From Spirochaetia bacterium (lineage in GTDB: Bacteria > Spirochaetota > UBA4802 > UBA5550), in NCBI GenBank assembly GCA_009885955.1, contig VFJS01000002.1:124001-188000 (forward strand): a stretch of DNA of 64,000 nt, in the 5' to 3' direction. Positions 1 through 9,558 of the stretch are shown piece after piece. A program made the translations under genes and the position numbers. Position 1 is the stretch's first letter; the number at the start of each line of letters is the position of its first letter. The notes under the pieces were generated by a model that searched no databases, was not told the DNA's origin, and saw nothing but the letters and a program-made list of their open reading frames with translations.

Positions 1-1181
1 GGCAGTACATCCTTGATAATTTCGGCGCGGATAATCTTCCTGAAAGGCCGGTTTATTATAAGAATAAAAAAGGGTCACAGGATGCCCACGAAGCAGTGCG
101 GCCATCGGATATAAACAGGTTTCCTGATTCCATCAAGGATGATCTTACAAAGGACCAGTACCGGCTTTACGAAATGATCTGGAAAAAATTTATCGCTTCG
201 CAGATGCTCCCTGAAATTTCTGAGGTCATCACAGCAGACCTTGCAACAGGGGACTATATATTCAGGGCAACAGGAAGCAGGGTATTATTCAGGGGATTCA
301 CCCTGATTGATAAAAATGAAAAAACTGAAAAAAATGTTCTCCCCTCACTGCAGACAGGTGATGATGTATTGATGGAAAAATTTAATCCTGAACAGCATTT
401 TACATCGCCGCCGCCAAGATTTAATGATGCGTCTCTTGTGAAATTTCTTGAAGAATCGGGTATCGGAAGGCCCTCGACCTATGCGCCGACAATAAATACA
501 TTGATTAAGAGGTTTTACGTCACACGGTCCGGGAAACAGTTTGTACCCACTGTCCTTGGCAAGCTTGTAAATAAAATCATGGTAAAGCATTTTTCAAATT
601 TATTATCAATTAACTTTACCGCTAACATGGAGGAAAAACTTGACCTCATAGAAGAGGCAAAATTTAATTGGGAAAAAATGCTTCATGAATTTTATGACCC
701 GTTCAAGAACGATGTTGACAAGGCCAGAGAAGATATGGAGGAGATGAAAAATATCTTCGATGAAGAGACGTCGATAGTATGCGAAAAATGCGGGAAAAAG
801 ATGCTGAAGAGGATAGGCAGGTATGGTTATTTTCTTGCCTGTTCCGGATTCCCTGATTGCAGAAATGCAAAATCACTGCCGCTGGGGAAATGTCCCAAAT
901 GTGAAGGGAATGTTGTAAAACGTGAATCCAAGAAAGGGAAGGGGAAGGGTGCCTTTTATTCCTGCAGTACCTATCCTGATTGTGATTTCATTTCACGTGA
1001 AAGCCCCTCCGGCAAGCCCTGCCCCAAATGCGGCAGGCTTTTATTCATACAGAGAAAAAAGGGATTCGGCGAAAAATTGACATGTCTCAGGGAAACATGC
1101 GGTTTTTCAGTTGATCTTCTTGATGAGAAAGACGATAAAAATGATAGCAGTGAAAATGCCAACAATGTAAACGAAGATTAA
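1..1181 (+). CDS. topA: DNA topoisomerase I, C-terminal part (5' end outside window)
   Basis: Type IA topoisomerase that relaxes negatively supercoiled DNA. The reading frame is open from base 3, so the gene begins before the window. At its left edge it reads QDAHEAVRPS, the conserved TopA motif, and further on EESGIGRPSTYAPTI, also typical of the catalytic core. The C-terminal third carries three topoisomerase-type zinc fingers, with CEKC, CPKC and CPKC pairs each followed by a second Cys pair, then an acidic Asn-rich tail. The catalytic Tyr and Toprim domain lie upstream and are not visible. The stop codon is 6 bp before the recombinase start, so the two genes are probably co-transcribed. 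Identification is secure; only the 5' boundary is missing. Confidence 0.96.
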   Translation, partial: QYILDNFGADNLPERPVYYKNKKGSQDAHEAVRPSDINRFPDSIKDDLTKDQYRLYEMIWKKFIASQMLPEISEVITADLATGDYIFRATGSRVLFRGFTLIDKNEKTEKNVLPSLQTGDDVLMEKFNPEQHFTSPPPRFNDASLVKFLEESGIGRPSTYAPTINTLIKRFYVTRSGKQFVPTVLGKLVNKIMVKHFSNLLSINFTANMEEKLDLIEEAKFNWEKMLHEFYDPFKNDVDKAREDMEEMKNIFDEETSIVCEKCGKKMLKRIGRYGYFLACSGFPDCRNAKSLPLGKCPKCEGNVVKRESKKGKGKGAFYSCSTYPDCDFISRESPSGKPCPKCGRLLFIQRKKGFGEKLTCLRETCGFSVDLLDEKDDKNDSSENANNVNED

Positions 1182-1187
1182 ACTGTC

Positions 1188-2138
1188 ATGAATAATGAAA
1201 TTGATTCATTTTTGGATTATCTTGCAATCGAAAAAAACTGCTCCCCGCATACGATTAAATCATACAGCCGTGACCTGTGTCAATTCACAGATTTTATTGT
1301 CGAGGTTTCCATTAATAATATGGAGTATGAAGTCAGCGCATCTGTTTATAATGGAGATGTTATACTTGATTCAATTGCAAAATGCGATATCACAGGCTTT
1401 ATCGAATACCTCTATGATAACCATTATAAGAGAATATCAATAGAAAGAAAAATCGCAGCAATCAGGTCGTTCTTTAAATATCTTGTAAACAGGGAACTGA
1501 TTCAACAAAATCCCGCCCTGGAGATATCCTATCCGCTGAAGGAAAGAAGACTCCCGAAATTTCTTTACATAGCTCAGATTAACAGGATACTCGATTTTTC
1601 TCCATCAACATTTATTGATTACAGGGACATGGCTATTTTATGCTCACTCTATTCAACCGGCACCAGGGTATCAGAACTTTCTGAATCTATCATAAATGAT
1701 CTGGACATGGCTAATGGCAGGCTTAAGGTTAAAGGGAAGGGCGGGGTTGAGAGAATTGTATTTTTAACAGGAGAAACCTGCATAGCGGTCAGGCTGTATC
1801 TTGCTGAAAGGAGCAGGAAATTCGGAGAAGTCAAGGGGCCCCTTTTCGTCAATAACAGGGGTTCAAGGATTTCGGTGAGAGGCATTTTTAATATTGTGCA
1901 TGGTAGGGTGGGGGATTCCGGCATCCTGGAAAAAGTTACTCCGCATACATACAGGCACAGTTTCGCGACAGAAATGCTGAACCAGGGAGCAGACATAAGG
2001 GCCGTACAGGAGATGCTGGGCCATAAAAATATTTCAACAACTCAGGTATATACTCATACTACCAAGACAAGGCTCAAATCAATATACGATAAATTTCATC
2101 CCCATTCTAAAATTATTGGCTCCAAAAATGATTACTAA
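1188..2138 (+). CDS. xerC: Tyrosine site-specific recombinase XerC/XerD
   Basis: Tyrosine recombinase expected to resolve chromosome dimers at dif. It has 316 residues, near the family norm of about 300. An N-terminal SAM-like core-binding domain (about 1-115) precedes the catalytic domain. All catalytic residues are visible: R160 in TGTRVSEL, K184 in KGKGG, H253 and R256 in HTYRHSFAT, H279 in LGHKNIST and the nucleophile Y288 in QVYTH. It follows topA with 6 bp between them, an association also seen in Firmicutes (topA-trmFO-xerC). The 3' end overlaps the convergent radical SAM gene by 4 bp. XerC and XerD cannot be told apart from this sequence, so the symbol rests on the topA linkage. A plain integrase is less likely because no mobile element surrounds it. 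Confidence 0.9.
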   Translation: MNNEIDSFLDYLAIEKNCSPHTIKSYSRDLCQFTDFIVEVSINNMEYEVSASVYNGDVILDSIAKCDITGFIEYLYDNHYKRISIERKIAAIRSFFKYLVNRELIQQNPALEISYPLKERRLPKFLYIAQINRILDFSPSTFIDYRDMAILCSLYSTGTRVSELSESIINDLDMANGRLKVKGKGGVERIVFLTGETCIAVRLYLAERSRKFGEVKGPLFVNNRGSRISVRGIFNIVHGRVGDSGILEKVTPHTYRHSFATEMLNQGADIRAVQEMLGHKNISTTQVYTHTTKTRLKSIYDKFHPHSKIIGSKNDY

Positions 2139-3070
2139 AAGCCGCTTTTAACCAATATCCCCTGGTATGACCCTCTTCTGATAAACTCATCTTCAATAGC
2201 CTTGATGACCGTCCCTTTGTGCATTCCCCAGCGGGGAGCAACAAGAGATTTTTCGTCCCTGTCCGCGATGAGCCTGTGTATGGTGATGTCCGGCCTGAGC
2301 CTTTCAATAAAATCGCAGATAATAGAGACATACTCTTTCATGGATAATATGTTTATTTTATTATCAGCATAAAGTTGCTCGAGCAAGGTCCTCCGTATCA
2401 CATGAAGCTGGTGAATTTTGACGCCGTTTACCGGAAGGGATGAAATTACCTCAGCGGTTCTCATCATATCACTCCATGATTCTCCCGGTATTCCAAGTAT
2501 GATATGGACGCAGACCGGAATTCCCCTTGATGATGCCGATAGTATCGATTTTACAGATATATCGGAGTCATGCATTCTCCTGAGGAACTGGAGGCTCTTA
2601 TCATGAATGCTCTGCATACCGATTTCAAGCCAAAGCTCAAAATTATCTTTTTTGTAGGAACTGATCAGTTCAAGGATTTCATCTGAAAGACAGTCTGGCC
2701 TCGTTCCTATCATGAGGCCAATCACATCGGGGCTGCTTACCGCTGCATCATATATTTTTTTAAGCTTTTCAGGTGTTCCAAAGGTATTTGTAAATGCCTG
2801 GAGATAGGCTATGTATCTCGTGTCCTCATCTGAGCGTTTAAAGTTATTCCTTCCATCCTCCATCTGTTTTACCAGGTCGTCGCTGACTGAAGAAACCGGC
2901 GATGCGGAACCGTTTTCCGAGCAGAATATACATCCCGAAAATCCAAGTGAGCCGTCCCTGTTCGGGCATGATAAATTCGTATTGAGCGAAAGCTTTAAAA
3001 CACGGCAATGATATTTCGACCGGAGATAATCTCCGAAAAAAAAGTATGAGCGGTTCAAGGAAGGTTCCAA
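2135..3070 (-). CDS. yhcC: Radical SAM protein, YhcC/TIGR01212 type
   Basis: Radical SAM enzyme of the YhcC-like group, whose substrate is not well established. The 311-residue protein has the group's characteristic spaced cluster motif near the N-terminus: C35 in CPNRDG, then C47 and C50 in GCIFC, ligands for a [4Fe-4S] cluster. Further family landmarks are the AYLQAFTNT stretch, GTRPDCLSDE, and HIILGIPGE. The start is a TTG directly after the TAA of the upstream amidase gene, so the two are probably translationally coupled. No strong SD site is present. A start a few codons further in is possible. Its operon partners are envelope proteins, which may be incidental. Confidence 0.88.
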   Translation of the reverse strand: MEPSLNRSYFFFGDYLRSKYHCRVLKLSLNTNLSCPNRDGSLGFSGCIFCSENGSASPVSSVSDDLVKQMEDGRNNFKRSDEDTRYIAYLQAFTNTFGTPEKLKKIYDAAVSSPDVIGLMIGTRPDCLSDEILELISSYKKDNFELWLEIGMQSIHDKSLQFLRRMHDSDISVKSILSASSRGIPVCVHIILGIPGESWSDMMRTAEVISSLPVNGVKIHQLHVIRRTLLEQLYADNKINILSMKEYVSIICDFIERLRPDITIHRLIADRDEKSLVAPRWGMHKGTVIKAIEDEFIRRGSYQGILVKSGF

Positions 3071-4822
3071 TTATAAATCTTTGTTTTTAATTCCGTCAGA
3101 GAAGAATGAATTATTCATATACTGCTGGTTCTGATACTTTGATGAATCAAGGTGGACGCTCTCAACATGTTTAATTTCCTGCAGCTGAAGATTAGTAGTA
3201 AGCCTGATGATATAAATTCCTTTTTTCATGATTTTTGAAGCATCCCTGGATCTGTATTGATTTATCAAATATGTATTCCTGAAGGATGTTATCAATTTGT
3301 TCAATGTTTTTTCATCAGGTGAAAGCGCATTTATGATAGCTTCCTTCAGACTCTGATTTTCATCTACAGGAAGTATGATTGGGAGGTTCTGTGATGGTTT
3401 TTTGTACCTGGCTATTACATCAGCCATGAGTGATTTTTTTTCTGATTTCTTAGCAGCAATAGTAACATTCCGGCTGTTATGGAATTCACTGATAATTTTT
3501 TTATTTATCAGTTCATTATATGAATCAAATACAGGCCTGTATGTCAGGTTTTTCCCGGTGGAAAAATGTTTTAATGAAAGGGCCCGGTACATTTTTGATG
3601 AATCAGCCAGGCCTTTTCCCGATTCCTGGACTGCAATAACCCTGTATTTCTCGCCAAGGTCAAAATTTTTCTGAATCTCGGGAAGTATTTTTTTTATAAA
3701 ACCGAAATATTCAAGGTATTCGGTATACCTTGATTTGCTGTAATTCTTATCCATTTCATGGATTATTGACAGGCTTTTTTTTGTGTTGGCTTTTTTCAGA
3801 TAATGTATTGCGATTCTGGAAAGCTTCATGAGTTCTATGGTATCAGCAGGGATCCTCCTGATTTTTACCGGAACATCGCCTGATATATCAACCCCGAAAA
3901 ACTCCCTGATATTTTCCAGAAGGCTATCATACTGCACCTTGGCAATCCTGTTTACATGGACAGTGTCGGTGAGCATTTTTTCCTCATCGGGATTTGATAT
4001 AAAACCGGATTCATATATGACGGATATGGGGAAATCAACAAAGTAGCAGAACCTGTCATCGCCGACAGCCCCCTCCTGCCAGAAATTCGGCTTGTATCCA
4101 TTTTGAATCATTTTTTTCTTAATAATATTTGCATGCTCTTTGGAAAATCCGCTCGTATCTGACCTGTTGTAGAGGGTTAAAAATCCATCATGGGATTTAG
4201 GTATGAATCTCAGAAGTTTTTCACCATAAAAATTTCTGGCAATATGAAGTCCCGGAATATTCACAAAACCATCGGCCTTGTTGAAAATAGAAACATTGTT
4301 CAGGTGCTCGGAAATAATAATAAATGTACCTTCTTTTTTAGCAAGTTCAACTGTTGTGGAAAAGGGTATATTCAGGTATGACTCGGATTTGTTATTCAGC
4401 ACATCATAAAAATCATCTGTGGATTTTACAATAATATGTTTATTTATTTTTAAGAGATTGTATATCGCGCGCGATATAATGATGGAGTAATATTCTTCGG
4501 GCTTGTTTGTACAGCTGAGCCTTTTTGTCGCTTCACCCCCCTGCCATCTGCCATCGGGAAGTTTGCCATGGGCGGGATCGATAAATAGTACAATTTTTTT
4601 ATTATTTTTCAGGTTTTCATATACATTGCCATAAATATCATCTATTGAATTTATAATATCTTTCAATTCCTGACTGTCGGTGCTGTTTTTTTCATTGCTG
4701 AGGATCGATTTAATCAGGGGCGTCTGATTTTTGATATAATCAGTATCTTTTTGAACTGAGTAACCCGCAATTGTCAATAAAGGGCAAATTAATAAAATAG
4801 TATTTAATGCTTTAATTTTCAT
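3071..4822 (-). CDS. Exported N-acetylmuramoyl-L-alanine amidase (Amidase_3-like)
   Basis: Probable zinc-dependent peptidoglycan amidase cutting the bond between MurNAc and L-Ala. A hydrophobic signal segment covers about residues 5-20 without a clear lipobox. The likely catalytic domain spans about 75-310. Candidate zinc ligands are H85 in IDPAHG, E97 and H173 in SEHLNN, and the catalytic Glu is E271 in IYESGFISNPDEE, the family hallmark. At 583 residues it is much longer than a bare amidase. The last 270 residues are Lys/Ser-rich and unrecognised, possibly a cell-wall or partner-binding region. There is an insertion between the first His and the Glu. It sits in the minus-strand envelope block between a lipoprotein and a radical SAM gene. 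Confidence 0.8.
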   Translation of the reverse strand: MKIKALNTILLICPLLTIAGYSVQKDTDYIKNQTPLIKSILSNEKNSTDSQELKDIINSIDDIYGNVYENLKNNKKIVLFIDPAHGKLPDGRWQGGEATKRLSCTNKPEEYYSIIISRAIYNLLKINKHIIVKSTDDFYDVLNNKSESYLNIPFSTTVELAKKEGTFIIISEHLNNVSIFNKADGFVNIPGLHIARNFYGEKLLRFIPKSHDGFLTLYNRSDTSGFSKEHANIIKKKMIQNGYKPNFWQEGAVGDDRFCYFVDFPISVIYESGFISNPDEEKMLTDTVHVNRIAKVQYDSLLENIREFFGVDISGDVPVKIRRIPADTIELMKLSRIAIHYLKKANTKKSLSIIHEMDKNYSKSRYTEYLEYFGFIKKILPEIQKNFDLGEKYRVIAVQESGKGLADSSKMYRALSLKHFSTGKNLTYRPVFDSYNELINKKIISEFHNSRNVTIAAKKSEKKSLMADVIARYKKPSQNLPIILPVDENQSLKEAIINALSPDEKTLNKLITSFRNTYLINQYRSRDASKIMKKGIYIIRLTTNLQLQEIKHVESVHLDSSKYQNQQYMNNSFFSDGIKNKDL

Positions 4823-4885
4823 ATTAATAAATTATTATATCCTATATATCGTAATTAATCAAGATTTTTTTTTAACATAATTGTT

Positions 4886-5386
4886 TTATTTAATATCAAC
4901 AGAATTATTTTTCAAATCATTTTTCATTTCTATCGAAAGCAGTTCATTTTTCAGATTTTTTTTTGTTATCCTGTAAATAATAACAACGCTGTCATCCTCT
5001 TCATAGAACTCTTCAGCAATAGTTCCATAAGACAGAAAATGTCTGAATGAATGTGAATATTCAGTTCTATTAAACTTTGAATCTTTATTTTTGATAGTAT
5101 ATGACAGGGTATAATCAATTATTTTATTTATAACGATGCTCGCAAGATTCTCTTTAACCTTAAAATACGCGCTTTCCCTTCTTTCAACCAGGCTCTGAAA
5201 CCTGTTGTCCGGAGGTTCTTTTACTATTACCTGGAAGCAATTGTCATTAATGAATCCGTTTTTTGTGATATCGGCCTGATTGACTTTTTCTAATATACCA
5301 GGCGCTGTGCATGATAAAAATAAAAACATACTCAAAAAGAATAGATACCGTACATGCCCATATGAATTGAATTTTTTGATTTCCAT
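4886..5386 (-). CDS. Small lipoprotein, function unknown
   Basis: The 166-residue product has a type II signal peptide: positively charged start, hydrophobic stretch at about 14-25 and lipobox FLSC with C26 as lipidation site. The mature part contains GFINDNCFQVIV followed by a long predicted helix rich in charged residues, ending in beta-prone VVIIYRITKK. This layout, GF-x-x-D then a beta strand then a helix with repeated Ala/Lys, recalls LPP20/FlgP-like lipoproteins, but similarity is too weak to name. The protein at 48319-48792 has the same plan. It lies between the TPR gene and the amidase gene, so a structural or regulatory role at the cell wall is plausible but inferred. Confidence 0.75.
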   Translation of the reverse strand: MEIKKFNSYGHVRYLFFLSMFLFLSCTAPGILEKVNQADITKNGFINDNCFQVIVKEPPDNRFQSLVERRESAYFKVKENLASIVINKIIDYTLSYTIKNKDSKFNRTEYSHSFRHFLSYGTIAEEFYEEDDSVVIIYRITKKNLKNELLSIEMKNDLKNNSVDIK

Positions 5387-5423
5387 ATTCTAAAAGCATT
5401 AAATCCGGTAATATGTTTTCAAC

Positions 5424-7814
5424 CTACTGCTTGCTGTCAAGCATGTTGATGATGCTCTGAATATTGTCTGCATTTGGATGATTGGGTTTCATCGTAAGAA
5501 CTTTTTTAAAATGGGTTACGGCTTTCCGGTTATCCTTGACCTTCCGGTAATATATCATCCCCAGCTCCTCATGAATATCATAGGAATCCTTGTTGAGATT
5601 GAGGGATTTTTCAAAGGAATTTATTGCTTCGGTAAAGTTTTCATTGTCCCTGTAGGCTATTCCCAGGTAGTAATATGCCTTAGAATTTGTCGGCATAATA
5701 TTCAGCGCGGTATTATATTCCTCTATGGCCTCATCATATTTTTTTGACTCCCGGTAGGCATTCGCAAGATTAAAATGCGCGTCAAAGGACTTGGGGCTGT
5801 TCATAGTCGCATTCTTATACTGTTCAATGGCTTTATCATAGAGCTTGTTTCTTTTGTACATTTCACCGAGATTGATATATGCCATCGTATACGATGGGTT
5901 TATCGTAATGGCTTTTCTGTAATGTTCAATTGCTTCGTTATCATTGCCCGATGCCTCATAACCCTTGCCGATCTCATAGAGGGAGGCATAGTCATTCTCC
6001 CTGAGCCCGAGGGCTTTTTTGAAAAGTGAAATTGCCTCATTATATTCTTTCCGCTGATGCCGTATGAGGCCCAGATTAAAATAGGCCTGGTAATACTGAG
6101 GGTCAAGGGATATTGTCTTCTCATAAAATGATAAGGCATTGTTGATTGAGTTCATGTCATGATATGTTTCGGCAAGTTTGAAATTTGTATCGGGATTATT
6201 GGGCCTGGTCTCAAGGTCCTTTGTGAAATTAGACAGCGCCTCACGGTAGTTTTTGCTTTTAAGATAGATGTTTCCCAGGTTGAAATAAGCCCTGTCCATG
6301 TTCGGGTCATATTTGATTGAACTCTTTAAATCAGATATGGCTGTTGCCGTATCATTCTGTTTGTAATATGAAAGCCCTCTTGAGAAGTATGCCTTTGCGA
6401 AATCAGGCTTGTGAAATACCGCCTTGTTGAATGAATCAATAGCCTTGGTGAAATTTCCCTCGCCGTAATAGAGGAGTCCCATTCTGTAATGGGCATCGGA
6501 ATGTTTTGGGTTAGCAATGACAGCATCGTGAAAGGATTTTTTTGCCTCATCGGGCATTTTGCTGTGCTGGTACAATCTTCCAAGCCAGTAGTGGGAGTGG
6601 TCATCATTTTTATCCGCTTCAACGGCCTTCCGGTAAGCCTTAAGCGCCTCATCATAATCTTTTTCATTTCTTTTTTTATCGCCGATAGTACGCCATTCAA
6701 TGGCAGATTTGCTGATATTCCGGCTGCTTTCATTTGCGCCTGTTTTTGAATCAGAGATATCCCCTGTATCGGTTATGTCCTTATTCTCCGCCAGGACTGA
6801 ACCTGTTCTCTTATTATCCTTGATACCGCCCTTGTCAGTAATGTCCCGTGTATTGATGGTTTTTACCGCAATATTCTCCCTGCCGGTTTTTTCAAGAGCC
6901 GCAATATATTTTTTCTTTAAATTCTCATCAAGGCTGTTAAACTGGAGGGCGTTTTTATAATGTACAACTGCGTTCGGGTAGTCGCCATTTTTGAAATATA
7001 TGTCCCCCAGGCTTTCCAGTGATGCGGCATCGCCGGGATTTAACTTAACCGCTTTTGTATATGAATCAATGGCATCGTCAATTTTATTCAGCCTTACCTG
7101 TGCATCTCCAAGGCTTTTGTAATATTTTGAATTTCCAGGGTTAATTCCAACGGCTTTTTTCTGATAATCCCTGGAATCGCTGTATCTCTTTAATTCATAC
7201 AGGAGATTGCCAAGATTATGATAGCCTTCTGCATCCCCGGGATTTGCATTGATCCCCTTTTTTAATGTTGCTATTGCCCCTTCCATATCTCCTTCCCTCA
7301 GCTTGCTGTTTGCCAGGTTCCTGTAGCTTGCCGGGTCCCTGGGGTCAACTTTCATTGCGCTGGAATATTCATCATTGGCCTTTTTGAAATTTTTCTGTTC
7401 ATCGTAGACGTTGCCCAGCTTATTATACGCCTTTGGAAGTTTCGGCTTGATATTTTTTGCTCTTTTAAAGGCATCAATTGCCATCTCATAGTCGCCATTA
7501 AGGGCATAGGCATGCCCCAGCTCATTGATAATGTCATAATTATCCGGGTCAATTTTCAGTCCCCTCTTGTAAATATCAATGGCCTTGCCTGTCTGACCGG
7601 TTGATTTGTAAAGGTTCCCTATTTTCAGGATGATATCAGTGTTGTTCGGGTCGGATTCGAGGATCTTTGTATAGAGATCAATCTGCCTCAGCCGCTGGTC
7701 TTCAATGCCCTTAAATGGATTGCTCCTGAAAATAAAGAATCCTCCGGCAGCCAGCAGTATTACTGCGAGTACGCCGCCGGCTATGACTTTTTTCATGTCC
7801 TGATTACTCAGCAT
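5424..7814 (-). CDS. Membrane-anchored TPR repeat protein
   Basis: A 796-residue scaffold protein. One transmembrane helix near the N-terminus (about 10-29, VIAGGVLAVILLAAGG) anchors it. The rest is two blocks of tetratricopeptide repeats, about 40-305 and 370-790, joined by a polar Thr/Asp-rich linker that repeats DITD and DI-S/T-D. Each 34-residue unit shows the usual W/Y-G-A-Y-A-F-A-P pattern, for example YNKLGNVYDEQKNFKKANDEY and AYFNLGNIYLKSKNYREAL. About 20 repeats are present. TPR arrays bind partner proteins, and the partner here is unknown. A good SD (AGGGGG, 4 nt before ATG) supports the start. It lies 8 bp after the second TPR gene and heads toward the lipoprotein and amidase genes. 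Confidence 0.88.
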   Translation of the reverse strand: MLSNQDMKKVIAGGVLAVILLAAGGFFIFRSNPFKGIEDQRLRQIDLYTKILESDPNNTDIILKIGNLYKSTGQTGKAIDIYKRGLKIDPDNYDIINELGHAYALNGDYEMAIDAFKRAKNIKPKLPKAYNKLGNVYDEQKNFKKANDEYSSAMKVDPRDPASYRNLANSKLREGDMEGAIATLKKGINANPGDAEGYHNLGNLLYELKRYSDSRDYQKKAVGINPGNSKYYKSLGDAQVRLNKIDDAIDSYTKAVKLNPGDAASLESLGDIYFKNGDYPNAVVHYKNALQFNSLDENLKKKYIAALEKTGRENIAVKTINTRDITDKGGIKDNKRTGSVLAENKDITDTGDISDSKTGANESSRNISKSAIEWRTIGDKKRNEKDYDEALKAYRKAVEADKNDDHSHYWLGRLYQHSKMPDEAKKSFHDAVIANPKHSDAHYRMGLLYYGEGNFTKAIDSFNKAVFHKPDFAKAYFSRGLSYYKQNDTATAISDLKSSIKYDPNMDRAYFNLGNIYLKSKNYREALSNFTKDLETRPNNPDTNFKLAETYHDMNSINNALSFYEKTISLDPQYYQAYFNLGLIRHQRKEYNEAISLFKKALGLRENDYASLYEIGKGYEASGNDNEAIEHYRKAITINPSYTMAYINLGEMYKRNKLYDKAIEQYKNATMNSPKSFDAHFNLANAYRESKKYDEAIEEYNTALNIMPTNSKAYYYLGIAYRDNENFTEAINSFEKSLNLNKDSYDIHEELGMIYYRKVKDNRKAVTHFKKVLTMKPNHPNADNIQSIINMLDSKQ

Positions 7815-7822
7815 AATTCCCC

Positions 7823-8536
7823 CTACAGATCATCATCGGTATATACTTCTTCAATTTTTTCTTTGGTTTTTTTTGATTCGTGACCGGCTTTTTTATCTAT
7901 CGATTGAATGTCTTTTTTAGACAGGGACCCGCCCCCGAGGAGAAGTGCTTCTTCAATTGTTATATCACCGCCAAGTGGTGGAATAAAAAAATTGGGATCT
8001 TTTAATAATTCGATAACCCTTTTAATGCTTTCATACTGCTGGTCTTCCGGGGCGAGCCTGATATAATGTTCCCAGCTCTCAATCGTATTTTTTTTATCCC
8101 GCATCAGCATAAGATAGGTGAGGCCCAAATGATAATGGGCAATTTTAAGGTTTTTATCAAGTTCCAGGGACTTTTTGAAATTTTCCAGGGCTACATTACC
8201 GAGCTTTTTATAGTAATTAACCTGTCCAAGACGGAAATAATTCTCACTGTTTGCCGGATCCAGGTCAATCGCCTTTTTATAGAGACCCAGGGCTCCGTCA
8301 TAAATTTTTTTTTCCAGAAATATATCGCCCAGGTACGAATAGGCCATTGAATTTTCAGGGTCTTTTTTTATTACCTCCTGAAGCATCAGCTCAGCCATTT
8401 CGAATTTTTTCTGATAAAAATATTTTACAGCCTTTTCGAAATTGGGGTCTTTGCTATTCTGGTCTATTGAATAAACACCATTAGGAATAGGAAAAAACAT
8501 AAGAATTATTATTATCGTTTTTATTACTTTTATCAT
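7823..8536 (-). CDS. Exported TPR repeat protein
   Basis: A 237-residue secreted or periplasmic protein when started at the ATG that gives a normal signal peptide (MIKVIK followed by a hydrophobic run to about residue 24). An ATG 27 bp upstream is in frame but adds only a hydrophobic extension, and neither start has a clear SD. Three to four TPR motifs follow at about 35-150, such as SYLGDIFLEKKIYDGAL and FRLGQVNYYKKL. A non-repeat tail contains IPPLGGDITIEEALLLGGG and ends in charged residues. It is the first gene of the envelope block, 8 bp before the larger TPR gene, and the two may form one complex. No enzymatic motif is visible. Confidence 0.82.
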   Translation of the reverse strand: MIKVIKTIIIILMFFPIPNGVYSIDQNSKDPNFEKAVKYFYQKKFEMAELMLQEVIKKDPENSMAYSYLGDIFLEKKIYDGALGLYKKAIDLDPANSENYFRLGQVNYYKKLGNVALENFKKSLELDKNLKIAHYHLGLTYLMLMRDKKNTIESWEHYIRLAPEDQQYESIKRVIELLKDPNFFIPPLGGDITIEEALLLGGGSLSKKDIQSIDKKAGHESKKTKEKIEEVYTDDDL

Positions 8537-8599
8537 GTTAATAGTATACATAAAATATATCAATATATCAAAAATTTAATTGAATAATCTATACAAATT

Positions 8600-9055
8600 T
8601 TACTGCTCACTATTTATTATGACAATATCAATGCCGGCTTCAATTACCATTTCCTCAGCAAGGGGATCATTGTAAGGGAGCCTGTAGGTGAACTTTTTGA
8701 TACCGCTGTTTATCAGCATCTTTGTACAAATAGAGCACGGCTGATGAGTTACATATATATTCGCGCCCATTATTGATACGCCATGCATGGCAGCCTGTAT
8801 AATGGAATTCTGTTCAGCATGAAGTCCTCTGCAGAGTTCATGGCGCTCCCCAGAGGGTATATTGTACTTGTTTCTGAGACAGGTTTCTTCAGTGCAATGG
8901 GAAATTCCTGTCGGGGCGCCATTATATCCTGTTGCAAGGATTCTTTTATCCCTTACAATTACTGCTCCCACTTTTCTTCTTATGCATGTTGAGCGGGTGG
9001 AGATGTTTATTGCAAGCATGATAAAATAATCATCCCATGTTATTCTTTCGTCCAT
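8600..9055 (-). CDS. dCMP deaminase family protein (ComEB-like)
   Basis: Zinc deoxycytidylate deaminase converting dCMP to dUMP for dTTP synthesis. The 151-residue length is normal. The zinc site is complete: H79 and the proton-shuttling E81 in LHAEQN, and C107 and C110 in QPCSIC. Upstream lie RRKVGAVIV and [10 protein letters not shown], which form the nucleotide pocket, and an extra HCTEETC segment typical of the ComEB/dCMP group, which often binds a second zinc. A GAGG-rich SD lies just before the ATG. It is transcribed in the same direction as the TPR genes but separated by about 64 bp of AT-rich DNA, so it may have its own transcript. ComEB of Bacillus is the same family; no competence genes are nearby. 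Confidence 0.9.
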   Translation of the reverse strand: MDERITWDDYFIMLAINISTRSTCIRRKVGAVIVRDKRILATGYNGAPTGISHCTEETCLRNKYNIPSGERHELCRGLHAEQNSIIQAAMHGVSIMGANIYVTHQPCSICTKMLINSGIKKFTYRLPYNDPLAEEMVIEAGIDIVIINSEQ

Positions 9056-9158
9056 TCCCCCCCCTCAGAAATTTTTTTTGGTATGAGTATATAAAAAATG
9101 TAAATTATTGTTAATTTTAATAGTAACTTAGGGGAAATATTATTCAGCATTAGGTAAT

Positions 9159-9389
9159 TCAGACAATGCTTTTTTCCAGTCTTTCAATGCTCTGCTTAAT
9201 GTAATTATATTCTCTTGATTTATGCTTGAAGGACTTAAGATATTTTTTGAAGAAATTTATCTGCATAGTTTTATTATTCTCTGAAAATAATTTATATTGC
9301 GCCATATATACCTTCCTTATTATTATAGCCAGCCGAATATTTTTATTTTCAACTTGCTCATATAATAGTAAAATTTCAGGTGACGGCAA
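9159..9389 (-). CDS. Possible small charged helical protein
   Basis: A 76-codon frame beginning with TTG and preceded by GGAG at a spacing of 7 nt, which is the strongest argument that it is translated. The product is Lys/Tyr-rich and almost entirely helical by composition (KVYMAQYKLF, KSFKHKSREYNY, IKQSIERLEKSIV), without a signal peptide or membrane segment. I recognise no family. The DNA is as AT-rich as the surrounding intergenic sequence, which weakens the case, and overlapping frames on the other strand are equally short. It stands alone between the deaminase gene and the end of the beta-oxidation genes. It may be a real small gene or a chance frame. Confidence 0.4.
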   Translation of the reverse strand: MPSPEILLLYEQVENKNIRLAIIIRKVYMAQYKLFSENNKTMQINFFKKYLKSFKHKSREYNYIKQSIERLEKSIV

Positions 9390-9558
9390 TGGGTCACTCC
9401 AAAACCATTCCCTTAATTAAATTATCTCCACTTATATATTTCGGTATTTTGTTAAATAAAGATGATAAATTATCAAGGTCTGCAGCAATAAATAATAATT
9501 TTTTATTGAGTATGATTTATTGTAAACATAAAATGCCGGCAAAACAATATAATATTCA

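Noticed and set aside
1188-2138. XerC-like gene as integrase of a mobile element
   Set aside because: No att-like repeats, phage or transposon genes flank it, and it follows topA closely as housekeeping recombinases do.
5424-7814. Repeated DNA in the TPR gene as a CRISPR or tandem array
   Set aside because: The periodicity is protein-level TPR with diverged codons, not near-identical DNA repeats with spacers.
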